Below, piece by piece: positions 1 to 9,565 of a DNA stretch of 64,000 nt. The notes beneath the pieces were generated by a model. That model did not search any database. It had not been told where the DNA came from and saw only the letters and a list, made by a program, of their open reading frames with translations. The stretch lies in assembly GCA_963921825.1 (NCBI GenBank), contig OY997591.1, positions 33,625,825 through 33,689,824 of the forward strand. Direction: 5' to 3'. Numbering within the stretch: the stretch's first letter is position 1; every line of letters begins with the position of its first letter. The position numbers were made by a program, and so were the translations under genes. The stretch comes from Erodium maritimum. Its lineage: Eukaryota > Streptophyta > Magnoliopsida > Geraniales > Geraniaceae.

Positions 1-977
1 AGATAAAAGGATAATGACAGGGACGACGGAAAGGTTAGAATCGACAGGGTCGATTCGTTATGTAGTGTCAGGCAATACTAAAGTCTCGTTAGTTGCCACT
101 TAAATAGGATCAAGTAAAATGGGATTTTACGTTGATCTATTGACATGCATAAACCTAAGGGTCACACCGGAGGATGAAACTCATTGACACATTTATGGAG
201 AATGGCCAAAAGGGAGTTGTCTCGGGACATGACTAAAACTGGGTTTTGGGTCATGTGCCCGTAAGTGAATAGGACTTTACGGATCGAGACAAGGCTTGGA
301 GTCTTGGGATTGATCGCGTCGGATAATGTTGGACATTTCCGGTATGGAAGGCATGGAGGCGATGAGCGAATCACGGGACCTCGTTGGAAATGGTCACGGG
401 CCATGTTCCAAGAGGCCCATGAAAGGCCCATGCAACCAAGGCCCATGGAACTAATTAATCAAGTCTTGATTAATTAGTACTAAGTAAGCAAGACAAGGAT
501 TAAGGTGTTGGTGATTCACCACCTAACCCAATCTTGTCTTGCCATACTTTGTCCTATTTACACCTTACTTGACACCATACTTGTCCCATGCCTTTAGTTG
601 GACAAGTATGGGTTTTGTTATGTTTAAGTCATCTTTTTTCAACATAACAAACACAAGACAAGAATAGGAAACACATTTTCTCTCCCTCTTCCATGGCCAT
701 TTCGGGTTTGGCTAGTTTCCACCTCCATGTTTGTGTTCTTGAGTCCTCAAAGAGAAGAACTACGTGGCTTTGATTCCCATGTGGATACGTAGGCGTCTTG
801 GAGACTCAAGCCAATCATTCGTTAACCGGTGTTCTTGTTTTGGTAAGAACTAGTGCTGAATTTTTCTCTTGTTAATCCATTCTTTGTTAGTTGTTTCATG
901 GTTCTAATTGTCTCTTGGTTTTCATTGATTTTCCGCTGCGAGTTGGTTCATCTCCAACCCTACCTCGAGACCCAACA
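1..977 (+). repeat. 5' LTR of Copia copy A, right part only
   Basis: Base 1 aligns with base 6774 of the 3' LTR, and the match runs without a gap or a visible difference to the CA end at 977. The missing first 710 bp or so lie to the left of the window. The boundary is fixed by the primer-binding site that follows. Confidence 0.95.
414..650 (+). promoter_or_regulatory. Copia LTR segment with GGCCCAT motifs and stacked hairpins
   Basis: Three GGCCCAT motifs lie at 414, 425 and 440; this is the plant site II type (TGGGCY on the other strand), known to bind TCP factors. A perfect inverted repeat follows (451-477, 13-bp arms starting CTAATTAATCAAG, 1-base spacer). After it come inverted repeats built on AAGACAAG/CTTGTCTT, CCATACTTGTCC/GGACAAGTATGG and GTTATGTT/AACATAAC. 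The 27-bp palindrome recurs in every LTR of this family here (7224, 27165, 47164, 53924). A promoter role is inference. Confidence 0.45.
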
Positions 978-978
978 G

Positions 979-990
979 TGGTATCAGAGC
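979..990 (+). other. Primer-binding site, initiator-Met tRNA type
   Basis: TGGTATCAGAGC starts one base after the LTR end. It is complementary to the 3' end of plant initiator methionine tRNA and is the standard primer site of plant Copia elements. It fixes the plus orientation. Confidence 0.92.
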
Positions 991-2533
991 CGTGCTACCT
1001 TCGGGATTCACAAGACGGTGTTCAAAGTTTCGGTTTTGCTTGAAAGTTTCGTTTTTGGCATGTTATTTTGCTAAATTGTTTGATAACATGTTTTAAATTA
1101 TTGTTTATGGATTTAATACATGTAAAATGATTTTTTGAAAATTATTTCAAATCTGGAAATTTTGAAAAAAATTTGATTTTTCGGGTCTCGGGAGCGGGAC
1201 TCTCGGGGAGCCGAAACCGGGACCGAACGGGGCTCCGTTGGACGGAGCTAGGCCAAGCATGACCATTGGATGGTTGATATGCCAAGGCTAAACCGTTTTG
1301 TTAGTTATGACGAGTTTGGAACCGTCATGATGAACTCGAAGATCAAATGTTCAAAAGTTTCATTTTTGAACGGTTTCGATAAACCGAGCATCAAAAAATT
1401 TCGAAACTTGGCTATTAATTAAAACCGGAAAATCACATGATGTTTGATAACATGCTTGTTTGATAACACGATGTGTGATGTGATGTTGGCATGGTGTACA
1501 TAATAGCCCCGAGCTCAATTTAATTATTTATCGCTTTTCACGGCCTGCGAGCCGTTAGAGTTAGCGTGTAATTATTCTTTCAAGGTGTGGTCGTCGAACC
1601 ACTTGTTTGTAATATTTATTTATTCCCGACCTGCGAGTCGTGTATTAAATTGTAATATTTTACTCAAGACGAAGAAAGGGCGAAAAGGTCATTTGGTGGC
1701 TTTTCGGGTGTTGGCATCGGCTTGGAGTCGGTGGAGCTCAAGAAGCTAGTGGGAGTTAGTTTAGGGGGCTATTATGTGCACATTTATCGCTTTATGCTTG
1801 GTTTAGTTTATGCATGATTAATTCTATGTGTTTTAGAATTGCATGCTTAACTTTATTTACCGAGCATATCACCTCACATGCAAAGATAAAATTGGAATTT
1901 TAATCCTTGTGTGTGAACCCTTAGAATCGTCATTACATTGGATGTAGTTGATGGGTTCGAAGGAAGAATTACATTGGATGTAATTTGAGGCATCATTGCA
2001 TTTGGAATGTAGTTGATGTGCTCATCGCATCTAGGATGTGTCAAAGTTTTAAACACAACCGGACAAGTAAAAACGGGTCATGTCCGATACCTCCCAATTA
2101 TCAACACCTTACTACCTCCCCGTCCTATGGGTGTCGTGCGCATTAGCGGAGCATCCATGGGAAAGCGGGGTAGTAGGTTTGGACGACATATGTGGGTGTC
2201 GTGCGCATTAGCGGAGCACCTACATAGTGACGAGCCATAGTTGAAAATTGGTGGACCCGACTACGATTCTCGGCCTGAGGTTGAGCTAGGGTAACAGATA
2301 GGGTAAGTCGTGTACATAAGTACATACCCTAGCCAAGAGTCACATTGGATGTGATTGGATGGAGTCCTACCTACATAGCTCGATTAAGTGGTGAGCATTA
2401 GTTCAGCTTAATCGAGTGAATCAAGGATCTTGGTTTCAAATTCTAAAGGTTTAGAATTGATTGTTGGTGTTTAAGCTTGATCTTCATAAAATTTATTCAG
2501 TTTACTGATTGAATTTTATCTGTTGTAGATCAA
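991..2533 (+). other. Untranslated leader of Copia copy A
   Basis: About 1.5 kb lies between primer site and gag without a credible long frame. It holds short repeats of the type CATTGGATGTA (about 1937-2030, again near 2345) and a twice-repeated block reading GGGTGTCGTGCGCATTAGCGG (about 2129 and 2195). The same leader is present in copy B. Leaders of this length are common in Copia elements with long LTRs. Confidence 0.7.
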
Positions 2534-3060
2534 ATGGCAAATTCAGCGAACATTAATAGTTTGTCATTAAAAACCATTCTTGACAGGGTCAAGCTAAATG
2601 GGACAAACTATTTGGACTGGTACAGAATTTTGAGGATAGTCCTCAAGTCTGAACGCAAAGAATATGTCCTTGACAAGGCTGTCTCTAAGACCATATCAGA
2701 GTTACATGAAGTGTCATTAACTGCTGAGAAGAATATCTCAGGGATCTGGGATCCAAGGATATTCTGATGGTCAACAAGGGAATTGGAAGTGGCATGGGCT
2801 GGGCCCATGCGCACTTGGCAGGAAAGATGAGACACCTGAGAATGTCTGCTTCTACTGCCAACAGCCTGGTCATTGGAACCGGGATTACAGGAAGTTCACG
2901 GCTGATCTGAAGAAGGGCAGTGGGACTGCGCCTTCATCAAATAGCCTGGATGATCTGAAGAAGGGCAGTAAGACTGCGCCTTCATCAGGAAACCTGGATG
3001 ATCTAAGGAAGGGCGGTGGGACCGTGCCTTCAATCGGTATTAACTCTATAGAGCTACATC
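2534..3060 (+). pseudogene. Copia gag remnant, copy A
   Basis: The start ATG at 2534 opens a Gag-like N-terminus containing NGTNYLDWYR, the usual Copia capsid entry motif. Further on there is a CCHC-like zinc knuckle (CFYCQQPGHWN, about 2840-2880). It is followed by a Lys/Gly/Ser-rich linker made of three copies of a 51-bp unit (about 2905-3030). The product would have packaged element RNA. The reading is broken and much shorter than a normal Copia Gag. Confidence 0.8.
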
Positions 3061-5910
3061 TCTCTACTTCCAAAGATTCATGGGTATTAGATACCATGAC
3101 TGAATCTCACACATGCACTAATATATGGTGGCTGAAAGTAGGAGAGATTTGGAAAGCACGAAATGGACCTCAGAGTTGTGGCAACTGTTGTAGGATCCAT
3201 GAGTCTTGCTTTGCCAAGAGGCCTTGTCTTAGTATTGTATAATGTATATTGCATACCTACTTTTAGTAGGAATATTATATCTGTATCCGTGTTTGACAAG
3301 GAAGGATATAATGTTAATATTGGAAATAGAGTTTTCAATGTTCTATGCAATGATATGTTTTATACCAGTACTGACATGGTTGGAGGATTGTACATATTAG
3401 ATATGGGTAACAATGCCTCAAGTTCTATATATTCCGTTAATACCAAGAGGTCTAAATCCAACGATTTAAACCTAACTCTGTTATGGCACTGTCATTTGGG
3501 TCGCATAAACAAGAAGCGCCTATCAGCACTTCAGAAGTGCGGGCTTTCAGGTTCATTCGAATTCCATTCGATCGATAGGTGCAAGGTTTGTTTGATGGGA
3601 AAAATGACTAAAGTGCCCTTTATCGATCGCGATGAAAGGGCGGGTGAATTATTGGGGCTTATACACTCGAATGTGTTTAGACCAATAAGTTCACTTGCCA
3701 GGAGGGGTTTTAGCTACTTTATCACATTTATTGATGATTACAGTAAATATGGTTATGTCTATTCGGTGAGACATAAGTCTGAAGCTTTTGATAAATTCAA
3801 AGAGTTTAAGACTAAAGTAGAAAACCAGCTCGACAAAGGTATTAAGGCACTTCGATTGGATCGAGGTGGAAAATACTTGACCACAGAGTTATTAGATCAT
3901 CTAAAAGAGAATGAGATCCTTTTAGAATGGACTCCTCCTGGGACACTGTAGTTGAAAGGTGTAGCCAAACGGAGAAATCGGACATTGTTAGACAATGGTC
4001 CGTTCCATGATTAGTTAGACTGATCTCCCAATCTCTTTCAGGGTTTATGCTCTAGAGACGACCGCATTCATAGTGAATCGGGCTTCGACAAGGGTGTGGA
4101 AGGGACACCATTTTAAAAAATGGTACGGGATGATGCCCGCTTTGTCCTTCCTAAAGATTTGTGGTTGCGAGGCTTATGTGAAACATTTGGTTTCGACTAA
4201 GCTCGAACCAAGATCTGAGATATGCACCTTCGTGTGGTATCCCAAAGCAACAAGGGGATACTATTTCTACAATCCCAGTGAGAACATGGTGTTCGTCGCT
4301 TGGGGTGGGGTCTTTATGGAAAAGAAGTTTTGTTTCCAAAGACGTCATTGGGAGGACTGTGCATCTCGAAGAAATTCAGGATGGTACAGATCTGTTTAAA
4401 CCAATTGGCAACCCAGTAGAAAGGAGCCAGAGACTGTCGTAGAGTAAGAACCAATTCCTGTTACAATTCCGGAAGGTCCAAGGCGATTTGAAAGGATCAA
4501 TCTTCCACCTCCAAGATATGGTATCCAGAGGTGACAATGAAGTCATGGTGGATCACGATGATCCAGCCACCTTTCAGGAAGTCGTGGATGGGCCCAACTC
4601 CGAGTTATGGCTGGGAGCCATGAGGGAGGAAATGTAATCCATGTCGGACAACCGAGTCTGGGAACCGGTTGATCCCATCAATGGTGTGAGGACCATAGGA
4701 TGCAAATGGATCTTCAAGGTGAAGATGGACATGGACGGCAACCCTCTGACCTACAAAGCTCAACTGGTGGCGAAAGGTTATAGGCAGATCCAATGGATTG
4801 ACTATGAGGAAACCTTCTCCTTAGTGGCTATGGTCAAAATCGATCCAAATTCTTCTTGACATAACTGCGTATCATAATTACGAGATATGGCAAGTGGATG
4901 TCAAAACCGCTTTCCTAAATGGAAATTTGACTGAGTACGTTTGTATGTCTCGGCCCAAAGGTTTTGACGATCCGAAGAATAAAGGAAAGATTTATAAGTT
5001 GTTGAAATCCATTTATGGATTGAAACGAACTTCTCGGAGTTGGATCCTTCGTTTTGATGAAGCTGTAATTGGATTTGGCTTAATCAAGAACGAGGATGAA
5101 TCTTGCGTTTATAAGAAGGCTAGTGGGAGCAATATTACCTTTCTGGTTCTCATTGAAAACGACATCCCAACCTTGCACGAGACTAAAGCTTGGTTGAGGA
5201 AGTGTTTTTCAATAAAGGACTTAGGCGATGCTTCTCATATCTTAAGGATTAAGATATGTAGAGATCGCACCAAGAGGGTCTTGGATTTAAGTCAGGGAAC
5301 CTATGTGAACAAGGCATTGAGTAGGTTCTTAATGCTCGATTCAAAGAAAGGACTCTTACCCACTAGTCATGGCATTCATCTCAGCAACACTCAGTGTCCT
5401 AAGACACCTGATGAGCTGAAAAGGATGATGAGAATCCTATGCGCCTGGGGGCAGGATCGATCATATATGCCATGACATGTATGAGACCAGACGTCTCGTA
5501 AGCCTTATGTTGTACCAGTAGACATCATTCTAACCCGGGGGAAAGATGATGCTGAACTAGTCGTCGAAGGATGAGTAGACGCTAGTTTTCCAAGACAAAT
5601 CCAGATGACTTTAGAAGTCAATCAGGATATGTGTTTACGCTGAATGGCAGAGCTTTAGCTGGGACAGCGTAAAACAAGATATCATTGCCGAATCTACGAC
5701 AGAGGCCAAGTACATGGATGCTGCAGAGGCAGCTAAGGAGGCTATGTGGATTTGGAAATTCATGGCAGGGCTGGGTGTAATTAAAAACCCATCCAGCCCG
5801 GTGAATCCATCTTGCGACAACACAAGGGCCATTGCGCAAGCTAAAAGCCTAGATCGTATAACAAATCCAAACATGTACTGCGGCGTATCCACCTCATCAG
5901 ATAAATACTG
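3060..5910 (+). pseudogene. Copia pol remnant, copy A (PR-IN-RT-RH)
   Basis: Recognisable parts in order are a degenerate protease (DSWVLDT, about 3075), a GAG-pre-integrase zinc region (WHCHLGRINKK and CKVCLMGKM, about 3485-3610), an integrase core (FIDDYSKYGYVY, about 3730; RLDRGGKY, about 3855), RT (CKWIFKVK, DVKTAFLNG, LKSIYGLKR, about 4690-5170) and RNase H (about 5690-5900). The order is Copia. The frame is interrupted many times, so no polyprotein can be made from this copy. Confidence 0.88.
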
Positions 5911-6048
5911 AACTGAGGTGAAGTGAAGATAAACGATATTGCAACAGATGATAACATAGCCAACCCTTTGACTAAGGCAGTGTCACTGCCTGAACATGTT
6001 AGACATGTAAAGTCGATGGGGACATATTGGTGTTTAGATTGGAACTAG

Positions 6049-6062
6049 GGCAAGTGGGAGAT
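6049..6062 (+). other. Polypurine tract of Copia copy A
   Basis: The purine-rich run ending AAGTGGGAGAT directly precedes the TGTTAG start of the 3' LTR. This is the second-strand priming site known for plant Copia elements. The same tract precedes the right LTR of copy B. Confidence 0.85.
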
Positions 6063-7750
6063 TGTTAGTCTTAGTGCCCGTAGTTCAATCCTAAATGTCC
6101 AAATGTATATATCATCGTTAGCAATAAAATTAAAGCGGCTTTATATTACTTATGTGTTGGAGTAATATATCGATGTGTGCTCTGATCTATGCCCACCATG
6201 CGAATAGAACCATAGATCGAGATAGATCACACTCGATGGGTCCCTAGTCAACAAAGCTTCACTAGAAGCGACTAGTATGAAAGATGGCTCTTTATGGCTT
6301 ACGTTCTGTTAGTCATTGGAATGGGATTCCGGAGTCTGATCATAGATATCATGTGGGACATGATATTGGACGACCCGCCCTGAATATGTGCCATAGATTA
6401 AGTCATGAACATATTCAGTGTTGTAGCTTGTCATGTATCCTTAGACCAAGGAGTCTTTGTGATCGCTATGTAGTCAACAACTGAGTTTGACCTGAGCCTA
6501 ACGTTGTCCGTAACAGGGCTTCCATAACGGCCAGGATTGGCTTGGGGATGGGCTACATGAGTGACACGAAAGACGGCTAAGGGATTTATCCCTCATACTA
6601 AGGTATGGGAAAGATATCGGTTCTCGGCCGCTTGATCGAGAGTGACTGGAAGAATAGCATGGCCATGCACATGATACTGGGTATCATATCTTCAGTCATC
6701 TCACATATCAAGGAACGGTGATTGAGAATAATAAGGATGACGGCTCTATGCCTTATCTCAATCAGGATATCGGAGATAAAAGGATAATGACAGGGACGAC
6801 GGAAAGGTTAGAATCGACAGGGTCGATTCGTTATGTAGTGTCAGGCAATACTAAAGTCTCGTTAGTTGCCACTTAAATAGGATCAAGTAAAATGGGATTT
6901 TACGTTGATCTATTGACATGCATAAACCTAAGGGTCACACCGGAGGATGAAACTCATTGACACATTTATGGAGAATGGCCAAAAGGGAGTTGTCTCGGGA
7001 CATGACTAAAACTGGGTTTTGGGTCATGTGCCCGTAAGTGAATAGGACTTTACGGATCGAGACAAGGCTTGGAGTCTTGGGATTGATCGCGTCGGATAAT
7101 GTTGGACATTTCCGGTATGGAAGGCATGGAGGCGATGAGCGAATCACGGGACCTCGTTGGAAATGGTCACGGGCCATGTTCCAAGAGGCCCATGAAAGGC
7201 CCATGCAACCAAGGCCCATGGAACTAATTAATCAAGTCTTGATTAATTAGTACTAAGTAAGCAAGACAAGGATTAAGGTGTTGGTGATTCACCACCTAAC
7301 CCAATCTTGTCTTGCCATACTTTGTCCTATTTACACCTTACTTGACACCATACTTGTCCCATGCCTTTAGTTGGACAAGTATGGGTTTTGTTATGTTTAA
7401 GTCATCTTTTTTCAACATAACAAACACAAGACAAGAATAGGAAACACATTTTCTCTCCCTCTTCCATGGCCATTTCGGGTTTGGCTAGTTTCCACCTCCA
7501 TGTTTGTGTTCTTGAGTCCTCAAAGAGAAGAACTACGTGGCTTTGATTCCCATGTGGATACGTAGGCGTCTTGGAGACTCAAGCCAATCATTCGTTAACC
7601 GGTGTTCTTGTTTTGGTAAGAACTAGTGCTGAATTTTTCTCTTGTTAATCCATTCTTTGTTAGTTGTTTCATGGTTCTAATTGTCTCTTGGTTTTCATTG
7701 ATTTTCCGCTGCGAGTTGGTTCATCTCCAACCCTACCTCGAGACCCAACA
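6063..7750 (+). repeat. 3' LTR of Copia copy A (1,688 bp)
   Basis: It runs from TGTTAGTC after the polypurine tract to CCCAACA. The length equals both LTRs of copy B, and the last 977 bp equal the left LTR of A. Open frames inside (for example 6284-6484 and 6935-7219) recur in every LTR copy and are not genes. Confidence 0.96.
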
Positions 7751-8421
7751 CCACCAACCCCTAATAACATTTGACAGTAACAATCTACTAATGATAATGA
7801 AGTTGTTCAAAACCAAACCAGATTGAGAATGTTGATCCTTGGTTGATCCGCCAATTCGACAATTACAAGTACAAAACCATTGTATGAAACGGGGAGAGAG
7901 AGAGGAGTCTGCTAACTTTGTAGCCATGTGGGAGAGGGAAGGACTGCGGGTGATTTTGAACGGCGGCGCTGCGGCGGAGCTGATTCTCGGACTCGTAGGT
8001 ATGTGGATCCTAATTCGTTTCTCTAGACACTTATTGCTCACTTCTCGAAGATGCGGTGGCGTGTTGGTAGCGGTTGTGGCCGTCGGTTACGGAAGCCTGA
8101 TGGTGAAGAACGGGGTGGGATCGTGGCCCGTTCTCTACAGCATGAGGCACGAGCCGCTAGCCATGTGGTGGGGATTCTGGTTTCCACTCTCTCTCGTGAA
8201 CGCGATTTTATGGGTTGGGGTCGCAGTTGGCTGGTGGAAGTGCGGTAAGAAGTTGGTGGTGTGCCTCGCTGGTAGTGACCATCAAATCCGATTACTCGGC
8301 GTCGCTGCTATCTTGTTAACTCTGTATGTTATTGGCCAAGAATTACTAGCCGAATTTGGGAGAGGAGACAAATGTGCCCATTTAAACAGGTTATGCCACA
8401 AGCATGTTTCAAGGAACTCAA
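7751..8421. other. Short non-repetitive stretch between two Copia elements
   Basis: This is the only non-element DNA before 33 kb. Its middle is more GC-rich than its surroundings. It lies between the right end of Copia A and the left end of old Copia C, so any original gene would have been cut on both sides. I see no recognisable domain, tRNA or repeat in it. Confidence 0.5.
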
Positions 8422-8435
8422 TGTTGTGGAAATAA
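7839..8435 (+). CDS. Doubtful hypothetical protein, hydrophobic
   Basis: A 198-residue frame that I do not recognise. A second ATG at 7884 (reading MKRGEREE) may be a better start. The product has several hydrophobic stretches (AELILGLVGMWILI, about residues 45-60; GVLVAVVAVGYG, about 74-85; LSLVNAILWVGVAVGWW, about 117-133) that could be membrane spans. The last residues are read from the LTR of Copia C, which begins at 8422, so the natural end is lost. A GTAGGTATG near 8000 could be a splice donor, which would mean the frame is an exon plus intron. An overlapping minus-strand frame (7733-8041) is equally open. Treat it as a possible host-gene fragment only. Confidence 0.2.
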   Translation: MVDPPIRQLQVQNHCMKRGEREESANFVAMWEREGLRVILNGGAAAELILGLVGMWILIRFSRHLLLTSRRCGGVLVAVVAVGYGSLMVKNGVGSWPVLYSMRHEPLAMWWGFWFPLSLVNAILWVGVAVGWWKCGKKLVVCLAGSDHQIRLLGVAAILLTLYVIGQELLAEFGRGDKCAHLNRLCHKHVSRNSMLWK

Positions 8436-8540
8436 TGCACACGCTGATCAAGCCTTGTTGTGGACGATTATGTAGACACTTAATACACCGGCACAACGCT
8501 TTGTTTTAAGAGATCTTTGCTTTGAGAGACCTTTGTTCTT
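8422..8540 (-). repeat. Left LTR of Copia C, first segment
   Basis: It matches 32641 onward at about 88%. The LTR is interrupted after 8540 by the L1-type insertion and resumes at 14337. On the minus strand this is the 3' LTR. Confidence 0.8.
8526..8540. repeat. Target-site duplication, left copy, of the 8541-14321 LINE
   Basis: GAGACCTTTGTTCTT here and GAGACCTTTATTCTT at 14322-14336 match at 14 of 15 bases. They bracket the LINE, and joining them restores the LTR of Copia C. Confidence 0.85.
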
Positions 8541-8541
8541 C

Positions 8542-8552
8542 TTTTTTTTTTT
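8542..8552 (-). other. Poly(A) tail of the LINE, seen as a T run
   Basis: A run of T on the plus strand directly inside the left target duplication is the 3' tail expected from target-primed reverse transcription. Confidence 0.8.
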
Positions 8553-9565
8553 AGCGAAAGAAACAGTTTCACTTAATAAGAGACATCACATAAAAGTGTA
8601 TCGAGGAACATGTTACTCGACCACTGAGCCAGGGTCAAACAGAGTGAACATAAGTTCTCTGACCCTTTTAATACCACAACCGCCACCGACGATGTTTTGA
8701 CGCCACACGGGCAATGAAAAAAGATAAGCGGAGAGACAAGAAGACCGGAGATCTCTATGGACCCCAACAGTAAGAGTGAAGGGGGGAGGCAGTGCATCAT
8801 ACAAGGACCCCTCCCAAGTCCAGTCCCCGATGCACGCGCCCGTATTCATCCCATTTGGCGGGGCTGCTTGCCCGCCCTAGCTTGATCATCCCGGGGGTCC
8901 CCGAACGCCGGCCTTTTATCCGCACCCTAGCCAATCCCCAGATCAGCCGCTCTTGCTGGTATTGACCCCAACGTGCCTTCGTCCACACGAGCTCCTACAA
9001 CTGCAGGGGGTCGCGGCAGGACCTCAATGCGAGGGACCAGAAGAAGAGATTGGGCCCTAGCAGACCAGCCCTCACGCTCCGAGTAGGAACTAGAGGACTA
9101 AGATGGAGCCCTACTAGACGACCCCTTAAATTGTAGCCGAGGGGGCGTGGGGGTCCGGGGGGCTGTAGACAACCGCAGAAACCCTGTCGGGTCAAAACCC
9201 CGGGGTGGTGCAGGCCGTCTGGCCGGTCCCCCCCAATCGGTTGCATACCGGCTGACTTGCTTCTACTTATCATACTCCAGTATGAATGATCCCAGTCAAG
9301 GTGGACCCTGAACCGCCCACGTACAGTCCTTCAGAATATGACCTATCCGGCCACAATTATAGCAGAAATTCGCAAGCTTCGAGTACGTGAGTTCCACGCT
9401 GAATGGGTCTGGAAACTCCGAAAATCGGAGCACCAACCCTTTCCTTATGGGCCGTTCCAGCAGGTGCCAGAATTGAACCTTGACAGTTGCTCCCCCGCAT
9501 ATCCCACACTGGTCACATGGGACCTCTACACACATTCCCAGGGCATCCCCTATGGATGTACCCGC

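Larger units (their letters stand above)
1..7750 (+). mobile_element. Copia LTR retrotransposon, copy A (left LTR cut by window edge)
   Basis: The order is partial LTR, tRNA-iMet primer site, long leader, gag, protease, integrase, RT, RNase H, polypurine tract, full LTR. Integrase before RT defines Copia. The LTR is 1,688 bp and starts TGTTAGTC and ends CCAACA. The body is broken, with roughly seven breaks in gag-pol. The two LTRs look identical over the 977 bp that can be compared, so the insertion is very young. The right flank is CCACC; its partner lies outside the window. Lineage is uncertain; the long LTR and RT/RNase H wording suggest an Angela/Tork-like group. Confidence 0.93.

Noticed and set aside
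162-446. 94-residue frame conserved at 162, 6935, 27196, 46791 and 53635
   Set aside because: Conservation comes from the Copia LTR being repeated; it lies in the promoter side of the LTR and resembles no protein.
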